The notes beneath the pieces were generated by a model. It ran no database searches and was not told where the DNA came from. It saw only the letters and a list, made by a program, of their open reading frames with translations. Below, one piece after another: positions 13,000 through 25,890 of a DNA stretch of 64,000 nucleotides. Source of the DNA: Isoetes taiwanensis (lineage: Eukaryota; Streptophyta; Lycopodiopsida; Isoetales; Isoetaceae); assembly GCA_021234155.1 (NCBI GenBank), contig JAJEKV010000080.1:4647827-4711826 (forward strand), in the 5' to 3' direction. Every line of letters starts with the position of its first letter. Position 1 is the stretch's first letter. The position numbers and the translations under genes are program-made.

Positions 13000-13937
13000 A
13001 AGCCAAAAATCCCAAATGCAATATTGGCTATATTTTCCATGCCACAAATTTCGTAATAGAAAAATCGTTGAGGAAAAAATCTTAAAGGGAAAGTTTGGTA
13101 CTCAAGGAAGTTTCCTCCCAAATGCATAAATTCCCAAAAATACATGTACCCGACATTTATTTATGTCCAATAGACATTCTTTTGACCAATAGACTACATC
13201 AATTGCCTTTAGAACTTACCATAGAATATTTTCCAAGACCATAGGCAAAAGGCACCGTACCTTAGAGCCTTAGAGTCTTAGAGTATTAACATGCAAGTAG
13301 GTCCATACGTTCCATGAGCCTTTTTTGTGCTAGTTATAAACCACAAAGTTGCATGCAAATTACATTTGCATGTAGCCCACCACTTGTCATGCTTGCATAT
13401 AAGGAAATGCATGCATAAATTTTAAACTAGAAAACATTATTTTTTTTTTTCAAATGAATATTTATGACCACTTGATAATCCCGTGCACTTTATAAACATC
13501 TTTTGAATATATAACATATCCCTTTGTATTCTCTATACATTCATAGTTTAACTATTGGAACTTTATAACCATTGGCATTTTTTCCATCATATATGCATGT
13601 ATAAGCCATTCTACACCATAAAATATATTGGAGGATGCCATTATGTAGGATTCTCATATTTGCATATCTCTTGCACTTCGATTTGTGACCCCAGTCTCAA
13701 CATGTCATGACCGCAAACTCTAAGAGCAATTATAGATTGTGATGTTCCCAAAATTACATTACTCTTATTGTTTTCCGTAAATTATACCCATTAATAAACC
13801 ATGATGCACCATGATTTTTTCATGTCAATTGTCTTATACCCAAGTAGAATGCCTGCCTAGAAACATTGTTAGTTTCATATTTGACAACAAATAGTGTTAG
13901 CACAACTAAAGATTTGAAGATTCAAAGAGAATATTCT
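13000..13937. other. Inter-exon/promoter spacer of unit B
   Basis: Homologous to 9726-10644 and to the same position in every later unit. Contains 'gcatgcaaattacatttgcatg', an interrupted palindrome kept in all copies. No coding region is supported. Confidence 0.4.
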
Positions 13938-14029
13938 TTTCTTCTTCTTCTTCTTCTTCTTCTTTCTTCTTCTTCTTCTTCTTCTTCTTCTTCTTCTTCT
14001 TCTTCTTCTTCTTCTTCTTCTTCTTCTTC
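13938..14029. repeat. (TTC)n/(GAA)n microsatellite, ~30 triplets
   Basis: Flanked by the same left sequence as the tract at 10645; interrupted once by an extra T ('cttctttcttc'). Confidence 0.95.
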
Positions 14030-14040
14030 CCTCCCTCCAT

Positions 14041-14096
14041 GTAGGACTCCTTTTTTATAAGGAAAGCGGGGACCCCCTATAAAAAGGGGTCCTACT
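14041..14096. promoter_or_regulatory. Inverted repeat with TATA motif, unit C
   Basis: Arms at 14041-14060 and 14079-14096 (GTAGGACTCC... and its complement ...GGGGTCCTAC), with TATAAAAAG in the right arm. Confidence 0.5.
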
Positions 14097-14440
14097 TCCT
14101 TACACTACCGAAAGAAAAACACAGTTCAAAGAATCTTTCAATCAAAGATCAAATTTTTATATCATCTTTTATCTTATATTTAGTATAAGGTGCATTGGAC
14201 CAAATACCATATCCCAATAGCAGATAATTCAAGAACTAGTACAATGGATTAGTTCGTGACCCAACAAAATGTCGTGGTTTTTTAAAATCTTGAAGTACAT
14301 GAGGCACATTGGGCCTTAAGTACCATGGACAGCCTGATATAGTATAAAACACTATATCATAATAGGCTATGGGCCATTTACCATAGCATATGGTAGCAGA
14401 ACCTATTTTACTGTCCAAAATCAATAATATTCAAACTAAC

Positions 14441-16188
14441 CTGGTTTGTAGAAGTGATGCGTTTGCTAGATATCTCCAGCAAGTGGAAGTCACGATTTCT
14501 TCTTCGTACATGTTCTTGCCAAGACTACAGTCACAATTATGCAAACAATTACATTAAAAGAACCTTGTTCAAGGCAAGATCACTTATCCCAATATCCACC
14601 CGGTTTTTATGCCGTGCCACATTACACTCTCCAAACCAAAGCCCATATAACTTGTCAAATAATCTTCCATCTATAAACTTGAATAATCTTACATCTTGTC
14701 ATAAAATTTTACATCTATAAACTTGAATAATCTTACATCTTGTCATATAATCTTACAACTATAAATTTGAATCTGAATCTTACATCTATGAAGTTTTGAA
14801 TTTGAAAGTATAAAGTGTAAAGGAAACTTTGAATCTTGATATAACATATTCCATCCTCTTCCGCTAACGCCAACTCTAACAAAGAAAATGGAGACAATTA
14901 GAGGAGAGAACCCGCACTGCAGACTAATCAATACACAATTAGCGTGAAAACGGTAATGTGCAAGGGCAAAAAGGTACATTGGGTCTCTCGGTTTATCAAT
15001 GATCACCAATTGTATCCTTTTGCCCTAAGATGACATTAACAAGAAAAAAAAGAAAACCGGAATAATATCATTTTAAACTTCCCCTTATGATCTCAAGCAT
15101 TACCATTAGACGAGAACTAATTTCTTAGTCCCAAATCTAGCTGGCAAACTTGATAATCATCCTCAATTTTATAGTATAGCATAAGAGTTTTATCATTTTG
15201 AACTTCCCCAATTGGATCTCCGCTTTTACGCATAAACATTTCACATCAAAGAATTTATCTATAATGGGTTTGATAATTAACCAAAACAAGTCAAGCATGT
15301 AGGCAGCTTTCACATCAACATATCCTGTTTTAGACATGCTCATGACTCATGCTCAAAGCCTTACAAAACCACTTCAAAAACTGGATTAGCATGCTGTTGT
15401 CCAGCCAATCTAGTTATAAAATCATCTCAAAGCATTAAACAAACATTAAACAAATGCCACTACTTTCTATGGCAAATATTCCAAATGCAGTAAATATCAC
15501 ATATGGTTTATAGGCTCAACCTCGGATACACTATATATCTAAAAGAAATCTTATTTGCAATTTCAGCCAAGTTCTCAAGCCATATTTCAAGAAGAGAATG
15601 TCAAAAAAGTGACTTTGCTACATTTTGAAAGCCCCTGAATGTTTAGGAACACTATGGTAATTGTAAAACATGCTACGGAAGCATGTAATTATAAAACAAT
15701 GAATCATTGCATCAATCATAGCATGATTACTCAAACAAATAATAAATCGAACCTTAGAATGCATGCCCATCAAGTTTTGATGTTGCAAGTAATTTTCCAG
15801 CCAGGTATGTTTGCAGGGTGTAGTTAAAACTCCAGCAACAATGATCTTCCTGTGGGCACATCCAAAACTATATTATGCAATAAGGATCTTCCCCGCGTGC
15901 AACTTTATAATGCGTAAGAAGAAACCGCTATCATGCAGTTTTGAATGAATATACGCTCAAATAAGAACATGTAAAACATAAATCCAAAGACAAACACGAT
16001 ATAAATCCATTTCGAATCTATTTACCTTATCCGATCTATGGTCTTTTTCGCGGGGAATACCGCTTCATGATGGCGTCCTTTCTATCACATGTGTTAAAAC
16101 GACCTGTTGCAAAACCATCGGCTTGACACAAGGCCTCGCTTTTTGCAATACCAGTGCCTAGGTCACAGGCTTACATTTTAGGGCGCCA
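14441..16188 (-). CDS. Array gene unit C, four-exon model with joined exon 3 frame
   Basis: Minus-strand blocks: exon 1 16026-16188, exon 2 15753-15849, exon 3 14917-15024, exon 4 14441-14524. This copy alone has 'cggtaatgtgc' (near 14953) where all others have 'cggtaaatgtgc' or equivalent. The one-base difference joins two halves of exon 3 into one open frame containing RDPMYLFALAHYRFHANC. The joined frame leaves two bases at the exon 3 donor, the phase that lets exon 4 be read as SLGKNM...EEEIVT. Either this is the one copy with the right frame, or one base was lost in sequencing. Exon 2 keeps a strong acceptor and an AAG|GTTCGA donor. Confidence 0.4.
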
Positions 16189-17124
16189 AAGCCAAAATCC
16201 CAAATGCAATATTGGCTATATTTTCCATGCCACAAATTTCGTAATAGAAAAATCGTTGAGGAAAAAAATCTTAAAGGGAAAGTTTGGTACTCAAAGGAAG
16301 TTTCCTCCCAAATGCATAAATTCCCAAAAATACATGTACCCGACATTTATTTATGTCCAATAGACATTCTTTTGACCAATAGACTACATCAATTGCCTTT
16401 AGAACTTACCATAGAATATTTTCCAAGACCATAGGCAAAAAGGCACCGTACCTTAGAGCCTTAGAGTCTTAGAGTATTAACATGCAAGTAGGTCCATACG
16501 TTCCATGAGCCTTTTTGTGCTAGTTATAAGCCACAAAGTTGCATGCAAATTACATTTGCATGTAGCCCACCACTTGTCATGCTTGCATATAAGGAAATGC
16601 ATGCATAAATTTTAAACTAGAAAAAACATTATTTTTTTCAAATGAATATTTATGACCACTTTGATAATCCCGTGCACTTTATAAACATCTTTTGAATATA
16701 TAACATATCCCTTGTATTCTCTATACATTCATAGTTTAACTATTGAACTTTATAACCATTGGCATTTTTCCATCATATATGCATGTATAAGCCATTCTAC
16801 ACCATAAAATATATTGGAGGATGCCATTATGTAGGGATTCTCATATTTGCATATCTCTCTTGCACTTCGATTTGTGACCCCAGTCTCAACTGTCATGACC
16901 ACCAAAACTCTAAGAGCAATTATAGATTGTGATGTTCCCAAAATTACATTACTCTTATTGTTTCCGTGGCATATACCCATTAATAAACCATGATGCACCA
17001 TGATTTTTCATGTCAATTGTCTTATACCCAAGTAGAATGCCTGCCTAGAAATAGTGTTAGTTTCATATTTGACAACAAATAGTGTTAGCTTTTAAAGATT
17101 TGAAGATTCAAAGAGGTCCATATT
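16189..17124. other. Inter-exon/promoter spacer of unit C
   Basis: Same repeated spacer as in units A and B; no gene recognised. The minus-strand frame at 16750-17001 is open here but is broken in sister copies, so I do not call it. Confidence 0.4.
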
Positions 17125-17228
17125 CTCTTCTTCTTCTTCTTCTTCTTCTTCTTCTTCTTCTTCTTCTTCTTCTTCTTCTTCTTCTTCTTCTTTTTTCTTC
17201 TTCTTCTTCTTCTTCTTCTTCTTCTTCT
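17125..17228. repeat. (TTC)n/(GAA)n microsatellite, interrupted
   Basis: About 34 triplets with a six-T interruption near 17192; followed by 'tcctcccactccctcctccc' and the TATA inverted repeat. Confidence 0.95.
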
Positions 17229-17254
17229 CCTCCCACTCCCTCCTCCCTTGGGAT

Positions 17255-17309
17255 GTAGGACTCCTCTTTTATTCTCTATACGGGACCCCCTTTAAAAAGG
17301 GGGTCCTAC
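17255..17309. promoter_or_regulatory. Inverted repeat, unit D, decayed TATA arm
   Basis: Homologous to the hairpins at 20495 and 23743 but less perfect: the left arm reads 'ctcttttattctctata' and the right arm 'tttaaaaagggggtcctac'. Confidence 0.4.
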
Positions 17310-17642
17310 TTATAACCATTGGCAAAACACCATTCAAAGAATCTTTCAATCGACATCAAATTTTTATATGCCTTTATCTTATATTAGTATAAGGTGCATT
17401 GGACCAAATACCATATCCAAGAATAGCATAATTCAAGAACTAGTACAATGGACTTGTTCAGGTTCCCAAAAAATGTCGTGGTTTTAAAAAATCTTGAAGT
17501 ACATGAGGCACATTGGGCCTTAAGTACCATGGATAACTGATATAGTATAAAACACTATATCATAATAGGCTATGGGCCATTTACCATAGCATATGGTAGC
17601 GTAACCTATTTTCTTGTCAAAATCAATAATATTCAAACTAAC

Positions 17643-19393
17643 CCGGTTTGTAGAAGTGATGCGCTTGCCGATATCTCCGAAAGTGGAAGTCACGATTTCT
17701 TCTTCTCAGACATGTTCTTGCCAAGACTACAAATCCAATTATGCAAACAATTACATTAAAAGAACCTTGTTCAAGGCAAGATCACTTATCCCAATATCCA
17801 CCCTGGTTTTTTATGCCAGGCCACATCAGGCACTCTCCAAACCAAAGCCCATATAACTTGTCAAATAATCTTCCATCTATAAACTTGAATAATCTTACAT
17901 CTTGTCATAAAATTTTACATCTATAAACTTGAATAATCTTACATCTTGTCATATAATCTTACAACTATAAATTTGAATCTTACATCTTACATCTATGAAG
18001 TTTTGAATTTGAAAGTATAAAGTGTAAAGGAAACTTTGAATCTTGATATAACATATTCCATCCTCTTCCGCGTTAACGCCAACTCTAACAGCAAAATGGA
18101 GACAATTAGAGGAGAGAACCCGTACCTGCAGCCAATCAATACACAATTAGCGTGAAAACGGTAAATGTGCAAGGGCCAAAAGGTACATTGGGTCTCTCAG
18201 TTTATCACTGATCACCAATTGTATCCTTTTGCCCTAAGATGACATTAACAAGAAAAAGAAAACTGGAATAATATCATTTTAAACTTCCCCTTATGATCTC
18301 AAGCATTACCATTAGACGAGAACTAATTTCTTAGTCCCAAATCTAGCTGGCAAACTTGATAATCATCCTCAATTTTATAGTATAGCATAAGAGTTTTATC
18401 ATTTTGAACTTCCCCAATTGGATCTCCGCTTTACGTATAAACATTTCCGTCATCAAAGAATTTATCTATATCAGGTTTTCGATAATTAACCAAAACAAGT
18501 CAAGCATGTAGGCAGCTTTCACATCAACATATCCTGTTTTAGACATGCTCATGACTCATGCTCAAAGCCTTACAAAACCACTTCAAAAACTGGATTAGCA
18601 TGCTGTTGTCCAGCCAATCTAGTTATAAAATCATCTCAAAGCATTAAACAAACATTAAACAAATGCCACTACTTTCTATGGCAAATATTCCAGCTGTGTA
18701 AATATCACATATGGTTTATAGGCTCAACCTCGGATACACTATATATCTAAAAGAAATCTTATTTGCAATTCCAGCCAAGTTCTCAAGCCATATTTCAAGA
18801 AGAGAATGTCAAAAAAGTGACTTTGCTACATTTTGAAAGCCCCTGAATGTTTAGGAACACTATGGCAGCGTAAAACATGCTACGGAAGCATGTAATTATA
18901 AAAACAATGAATCTGTGCATCAATCATAGCATGATTACTCAAACAAATAATAAATCGAACCTTAGAATGCACGCCCATCAAGTTTTGATGTTGCAAGTAA
19001 TTTTCCAGCCAGGTATGTTTGCAGGGTGTAGTTAAAACTCCAGCAACAATGATCTTCCTGTGGGCACATCCAAAACTATATTATGCAATAAGGATCTTCC
19101 TGTGCCACAACTTTATAATGCAGAAGAAGAAACTGCTATCATGCAGTTTTGAATGAATATACGTTCAAATAAGAACATGTAAAACATAAATCCAGCACAA
19201 ACACGGCATAAATCCATTTCTGGAATCTATTTACCTTATCTGATCTATGGTCTTTTCGCAGGGGAATACCCTGTTCATGATGGCGTCCTTTCTATCACAG
19301 CAAAACGACCTGTTGCAAAACCATCGGCTTGACACAAGGCCTCGCTCTGCAATACCAGGTGCCTAGGTCACAGAGGCGACATTTTAGGCGCCA
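17643..19393 (-). CDS. Array gene unit D: putative OB-fold (RPA-like) protein, four-exon model
   Basis: Reference copy for the array. Exon 1 (19235-19393) reads WRLKCRLCDLGTWYC, then after one extra T at a CTG site continues DRKDAIMNRVFP and ends DQI plus two bases at donor AAG|GTAAAT. The W-x-L-x-x-R start and VVLLD strand followed by a charged turn resemble plant replication protein A-like (DUF223) OB folds. Exon 2 (18961-19057, CAG|GAAG to AAG|GTTCGA) completes the split codon and reads KIIVAGVLTTPCKHTW, fully open. Exon 3 (18126-18233, acceptor CTTAG, donor CTGCAG|GTACGG) starts in phase with GKRIQLVISDKLRDPMYLL and meets a TAA unless one base is removed. Exon 4 (17643-17726) encodes LGKNM then a Glu run and IVTS. 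No start codon, full terminus or nuclear signal was identified. The RPA match is my inference from a short motif; a non-coding array is the alternative. Confidence 0.4.
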
Positions 19394-20328
19394 AAGCCAA
19401 AATCCCAAATGCAATATTGGCTATATTTTCCATGCCACAAATTTCGTAATAGAAAAATCGTTGAGGAAAAAATCTTAAAGGGAAAGTTTGGTACTCAAGG
19501 AAGTTTCCTCCCAAATGCATAAATTCCCAAAAAATACATGTACCCGACATTTATTTATGTCCAATAGACATTCTTTTTGACCAATAGACTACATCAATTG
19601 CCTTTAGAACTTACCATAGAATATTTTCCAAGACCATAGGCAAAAAGGCACCGTACCTTAGAGCCTTAGAGTCTTAGAGTATTAACATGCAAGTAGGTCC
19701 ATACGTTCCATGAGCCTTTTTGTGCTAGTTATAAGCCACAAAGTTGCATGCAAATTACATTTGCATGTAGCCCACCACTTGTCATGCTTGCATATAAGGA
19801 AATGCATGCATAAATTTTAAACTAGAAAAACATTATTTTTTTTTTCAAATGAATATTTATGACCACTTGATAATCCCGTGCACTTTATAAACATCTTTTG
19901 AATATATAACATATCCCTTGTATTCTCTATACATTCATAGTTTAACTATTGGAACTTTATAACCATTGGCATTTTTTCCATCATATATGCATGTATAAGC
20001 CATTCTACACCATAAAATATATTGGAGGATGCCATTATGTAGGATTCTCATATTTGCATATCTCTCTTGCACTTCGATTTGTGACCCCAGTCTCAACTGT
20101 CATGACCACCAAACTCTAAGAGCAATTATAGATTGTGATGTTCCCAAAATTACATTACTCTTATTGTTTCCGTGGCATATACCCATTAATAAACCATGAT
20201 GCACCATGATTTTTTCATGTCAATTGTCTTATACCCAAGTAGAATGCCTGCCTAGAAATAGTGTTAGTTTCATATTTGACAACAAATAGTGTTAGCTTTT
20301 AAAGATTTGAAGATTCAAAGAGAATATT
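19394..20328. other. Inter-exon/promoter spacer of unit D
   Basis: Repeated spacer as in other units. In the minus-strand model it is 5' UTR or first intron, just downstream of the GAA tract. No independent gene is supported. Confidence 0.4.
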
Positions 20329-20469
20329 CTCTTCTTCTTCTTCTTCTTCTTCTTCTTCTTCTTCTTCTTCTTCTTCTTCTTCTTCTTCTCTTCTTCTTCT
20401 TCTTCTTCTTCTTCTTCTTCTTCTTCTTCTTCTTCTTCTTCTTCTTCTTCTTCTTCTTCTTCTTCTTCT
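20329..20469. repeat. (TTC)n/(GAA)n microsatellite, ~47 triplets
   Basis: One CTC slip near 20389 changes the frame inside the tract. The inverted repeat at 20495-20552 follows. Confidence 0.95.
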
Positions 20470-20494
20470 CCTCCCACAATCCCTCCCTCGGGAT

Positions 20495-20552
20495 GTAGGA
20501 CTCCTCTTTTTATAAGGAAAGCAGGACCCCCCTATAAAAAGAGGGGTCCTAC
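20495..20552. promoter_or_regulatory. Best-preserved TATA-containing inverted repeat (candidate unit promoter)
   Basis: Left arm 20495-20514 (GTAGGACTCCTCTTTTTATA) and right arm 20533-20552 (TATAAAAAGAGGGGTCCTAC) match at 19 of 20 positions across an 18-nt loop. Read on the minus strand, TATAAAAAG of the left arm lies about 45 nt upstream of the GAA tract and roughly 1.1 kb upstream of exon 1 of unit D. It could be a core promoter with a GAA-rich 5' leader. The symmetrical TATA in the other arm would allow divergent initiation. A MITE remnant or terminator hairpin is the alternative. Confidence 0.5.
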
Positions 20553-20891
20553 TTCCTTACACCAGAAGAAAAACACAGATTCAAAGAATCTTTCAATCAG
20601 CATCAAATTTTTATATCATCTTTATCTTATATTAGTATAAGGTGCATTGGACCAAATACCATATCCGCAATAGCAGATAATTCAAGAACTAGTACAATGG
20701 ACTAGTTCAGGACCCAACAAAATGTCAGGGTTTTAAAATCTTGAAGTACATGAGGCACATTGGGCCTTAAGTACCATGGACAGCCTGATATAGTATAAAA
20801 CACTATATCATAATAGGCTATGGGCCATTTACCATAGCATATGGTAGCAGAACCTATTTTACTGTCCAAAATCAATAATATTCAAACTAAC

Positions 20892-22646
20892 CTGGTTTGT
20901 AGAAGTGATGCGTTTGCCAGATATCTCCAGCAAGTGGAAGTCACGATTTCTTCTTCGTACATGTTCTTGCCAAGACTACAGTCACAATTATGCAAACAAT
21001 TACATTAAAAGAACCTTGTTCAAGGCAAGATCACTTATCCCAATATCCACCCTGGTTTTTTATGCCAGGCCACATCAGGCACTCTCCAAACCAAAGCCCA
21101 TATAACTTGTCAAATAATCTTCCATCTATAAACTTGAATAATCTTACATCTTGTCATAAAATTTTACATCTATAAACTTGAATAATCTTACATCTTGTCA
21201 TATAATCTTACAACTATAAATTTGAATCTTACATCTTACATCTATGAAGTTTTGAATTTGAAAGTATAAAGTGTAAAGGAAACTTTGAATCTTGATATAA
21301 CATATTCCATCCTCTTCCGCGTTAACGCCAACTCTAACAGCAAAATGGAGACAATTAGAGGAGAGAACCCGTACCTGCAGCCAATCAATACACAATTAGC
21401 GTGAAAACGGTAAATGTGCAAGGGCCAAAAGGTACATTGGGTCTCTCGGTTTATCAACGATCACCAATTGTATCCTTTTGCCCTAAGATGACATTAACAA
21501 GAAAAAGAAAACCGAATAATAATATCATTTTAAACTTCCCCTTATGATCTCAAGCATTACCATTAGACGAGAACTAATTTCTTAGTCCCAAATCTAGCTG
21601 GCAAACTTGATAATCATCCTCAATTTTATAGTATAGCATAAGAGTTTTATCATTTTGAACTTCCCCAATTGGATCTCCGCTTTACGTATAAACATTTCCG
21701 TCATCAAAGAATTTATCTATATCAGGTTTTCGATAATTAACCAAAACAAGTCAAGCATGTAGGCAGCTTTCACATCAACATATCCTGTTTTAGACATGCT
21801 CATGACTCATGCTCAAAGCCTTACAAAACCACTTCAAAAACTGGATTAGCATGCTGTTGTCCAGCCAATCTAGTTATAAAATCATCTCAAAGCATTAAAC
21901 AAACATTAAACAAATGCCACTACTTTCTATGGCAAATATTCCAGCTGTGTAAATATCACATATGGTTTATAGGCTCAACCTCGGATACACTATATATCTA
22001 AAAGAAATCTTATTTGCAATTCCAGCCAAGTTCTCAAGCCATATTTCAAGAAGAGAATGTCAAAAAAGTGACTTTGCTACATTTTGAAAGCCCCTCAATG
22101 TTTAGGAACACTATGGCGGCAGAAACATGCTACTACGGAAGCATGTAATTATAAAAACAATGAATCGCATCAATCATAGCATGATTACTCAAACAAATAA
22201 TAAATCGAACCTTAGAATGCACGCCCATCAAGTTTTGATGTTGCAAGTAATTTTCCAGCCAGGTATGTTTGCAGGGTGTAGTTAAAACTCCAGCAACAAT
22301 GATCTTCCTGTGGGCACATCCAAAACTATATTATGCAATAAGGATCTTCCTGTGCCACAACTTTATAATGCAGAAGAAGAAACTGCTATCATGCAGTTTT
22401 GAATGAATATACGTTCAAATAAGAACATGTAAAACATAAATCCAGCACAAACACGGCATAAATCCATTTCTGGAATCTATTTACCTTATCTGATCTATGG
22501 TCTTTTCGCAGGGGAATACCCTGTTCATGATGGCGTCCTTTCTATCACAAAGAAAAAACGACTGTTTGCAAAACCATCGGCTTGACACAAGGCCTCGCTC
22601 TGCAATACCAGGTGCCTAGGTCACAGAGGCGACATTTTAGGCGCCA
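20892..22646 (-). CDS. Array gene unit E, four-exon model
   Basis: Minus-strand blocks: exon 1 22485-22646, exon 2 22211-22307, exon 3 21375-21482, exon 4 20892-20975. Nearly identical to unit F. Differences cluster at CTG/CAG sites: 'cacaaagaaaaaacgactgtttgc' here against 'cacagcaaaacgacctgttgc' in D and F, inside exon 1, and 'ctctcggtttatcaacgatc' against 'ctctcagtttatcactgatc' inside exon 3. Exons 1 to 3 keep compatible phases at their junctions. Confidence 0.4.
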
Positions 22647-23582
22647 AAGCCAAAATCCCAAATGCAATATTGGCTATATTTTCCATGCCACAAATTTCGT
22701 AATAGAAAAATCGTTGAGGAAAAAATCTTAAAGGGAAAGTTTGGTACTCAAGGAAGTTTCCTCCCAAATGCATAAATTCCCAAAAAATACATGTACCCGA
22801 CATTTATTTATGTCCAATAGACATTCTTTTTGACCAATAGACTACATCAATTGCCTTTAGAACTTACCATAGAATATTTTCCAAGACCATAGGCAAAAAG
22901 GCACCGTACCTTAGAGCCTTAGAGTCTTAGAGTATTAACATGCAAGTAGGTCCATACGTTCCATGAGCCTTTTTGTGCTAGTTATAAGCCACAAAGTTGC
23001 ATGCAAATTACATTTGCATGTAGCCCACCACTTGTCATGCTTGCATATAAGGAAATGCATGCATAAATTTTAAACTAGAAAAACATTATTTTTTTTCAAA
23101 TGAATATTTATGACCACTTGATAATCCCGTGCACTTTATAAACATCTTTTGAATATATAACATATCCCTTGTATTCTCTATACATTCATAGTTTAACTAT
23201 TGGAACTTTATAACCATTGGCATTTTTTTTCCATCATATATGCATGTATAAGCCATTCTACACCATAAAATATATTGGAGGATGCCATTATGTAGGATTC
23301 TCATATTTGCATATCTCTCTTGCACTTCGATTTGTGACCCCAGTCTCAACTGTCATGACCACCAAACTCTAAGAGCAATTATAGATTGTGATGTTCCCAA
23401 AATTACATTACTCTTATTGTTTCCGTGGCATATACCCATTAATAAACCATGATGCACCATGATTTTTTCATGTCAATTGTCTTATACCCAAGTAGAATGC
23501 CTGCCTAGAAATAGTGTTAGTTTCATATTTGACAACAAATAGTGTTAGCTTTTAAAGATTTGAAGATTCAAAGAGAATATTC
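22647..23582. other. Inter-exon/promoter spacer of unit E
   Basis: Repeated spacer, near-identical to 19394-20328 and 25891-26822. No gene seen. Confidence 0.4.
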
Positions 23583-23717
23583 TCTTCTTCTTCTTCTTCT
23601 TCTTCTTCTTCTTCTTCTTCTTCTTCTTCTTCTTCTTCTTCTTCTTCTTCTTCTTCTTCTTCTTCTTCTTCTTCTTCTTCTTCTTCTTCTTCTTCTTCTT
23701 CTTCTTCTTCTTCTTCT
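23583..23717. repeat. (TTC)n/(GAA)n microsatellite, ~45 uninterrupted triplets
   Basis: Purest long tract of the D-F group; flanks identical to the tract at 20329. Confidence 0.95.
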
Positions 23718-23742
23718 CCTCCCACAATCCCTCCCTCGGGAT

Positions 23743-23798
23743 GTAGGACTCCTCTTTTTATAAGGAAAGGGGACCCCCTATAAAAAGAGGGGTCCTAC
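23743..23798. promoter_or_regulatory. TATA-containing inverted repeat, unit F side
   Basis: Arms 23743-23762 and 23779-23798, the same sequences as at 20495-20552 but with a 16-nt loop. Confidence 0.5.
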
Positions 23799-24136
23799 TT
23801 CCTTACACCAGAAGAAAAAACAGATTCAAAGAATCTTTCAATCAGCATCAAATTTTTATATCATCTTTATCTTATATTAGTATAAGGTGCATTGGACCAA
23901 ATACCATATCCGCAATAGCAGATAATTCAAGAACTAGTACAATGGACTAGTTCAGGACCCAACAAAATGTCAGGGTTTTAAAATCTTGAAGTACATGAGG
24001 CACATTGGGCCTTAAGTACCATGGACAGCCTGATATAGTATAAAACACTATATCATAATAGGCTATGGGCCATTTACCATAGCATATGGTAGCAGAACCT
24101 ATTTTACTGTCCAAAATCAATAATATTCAAACTAAC

Positions 24137-25890
24137 CTGGTTTGTAGAAGTGATGCGTTTGCCAGATATCTCCAGCAAGTGGAAGTCACGATTTCTTCTT
24201 CGTACATGTTCTTGCCAAGACTACAGTCACAATTATGCAAACAATTACATTAAAAGAACCTTGTTCAAGGCAAGATCACTTATCCCAATATCCACCCTGG
24301 TTTTTTATGCCAGGCCACATCAGGCACTCTCCAAACCAAAGCCCATATAACTTGTCAAATAATCTTCCATCTATAAACTTGAATAATCTTACATCTTGTC
24401 ATAAAATTTTACATCTATAAACTTGAATAATCTTACATCTTGTCATATAATCTTACAACTATAAATTTGAATCTTACATCTTACATCTATGAAGTTTTGA
24501 ATTTGAAAGTATAAAGTGTAAAGGAAACTTTGAATCTTGATATAACATATTCCATCCTCTTCCGCGTTAACGCCAACTCTAACAAAGAAAATGGAGACAA
24601 TTAGAGGAGAGAACCCGTACCTGCAGCCAATCAATACACAATTAGCGTGAAAACGGTAAATGTGCAAGGGCCAAAAGGTACATTGGGTCTCTCAGTTTAT
24701 CACTGATCACCAATTGTATCCTTTTGCCCTAAGATGACATTAACAAGAAAAAGAAAAAATCGGAATAATATCATTTTAAACTTCCCCTTATGATCTCAAG
24801 CATTACCATTAGAGGCGAGAACTAATTTCTTAGTCCCAAATCTAGGCGGCAAACTTGATAATCATCCTCAATTTTATAGTATAGCATAAGAGTTTTATCA
24901 TTTTGAACTTCCCCAATTGGATCTCCGCTTTACATTATAAACATTTCCGTCATCAAAGAATTTATCTATATCAGGTTTTCGATAATTAACCAAAACAAGT
25001 CAAGCATGTAGGCAGCTTTCACATCAACATATCCTGTTTTAGACATGCTCATGACTCATGCTCAAAGCCTTACAAAACCACTTCAAAAACTGGATTAGCA
25101 TGCTGTTGTCCAGCCAATCTAGTTATAAAATCATCTCAAAGCATTAAACAAACATTAAACAAATGCCACTACTTTCTATGGCAAATATTCCAGCTGTGTA
25201 AATATCACATATGGTTTATAGGCTCAACCTCGGATACACTATATATCTAAAAGAAATCTTATTTGCAATTCCAGCCAAGTTCTCAAGCCATATTTCAAGA
25301 AGAGAATGTCAAAAAAGTGACTTTGCTACATTTTGAAAGCCCCTGAATGTTTAGGAACACTATGGCAGCGTAAAACATGCTACGGAAGCATGTAATTATA
25401 AAAACAATGAATCATTGCATCAATCATAGCATGATTACTCAAACAAATAATAAATCGAACCTTAGAATGCACGCCCATCAAGTTTTGATGTTGCAAGTAA
25501 TTTTCCAAAATATGTTTGCAGGGTGTAGTTAAAACTCCAGCAACAATGATCTTCCTGTGGGCACATCCAAAACTATATTATGCAATAAGGATCTTCCTGT
25601 GCCACAACTTTATAATGCAGAAGAAGAAACTGCTATCATGCAGTTTTGAATGAATATACGTTCAAATAAGAACATGTAAAACATAAATCCAGCACAAACA
25701 CGGCATAAATCCATTTCTGGAATCTATTTACCTTATCTGATCTATGGTCTTTTCGCAGGGGAATACCCTGTTCATGATGGCGTCCTTTCTATCACAGCAA
25801 AACGACCTGTTGCAAAACCATCGGCTTGACACAAGGCCTCGCTCTGCAATACCAGGTGCCTAGGTCACAGAGGCGACATTTTAGGCGCCA
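24137..25890 (-). CDS. Array gene unit F, four-exon model
   Basis: Minus-strand blocks: exon 1 25732-25890, exon 2 25461-25554, exon 3 24621-24728, exon 4 24137-24220, with the same acceptors and donors as unit D. Exon 2 is 3 bp shorter than in D and E ('ccaaaatatg' for 'ccagccaggtatg', again a CAG site), which keeps the frame. Exon 1 has the same extra T as unit D. Its upstream GAA tract (26823-27021) is fused to exon 4 of the neighbouring block. Confidence 0.4.
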
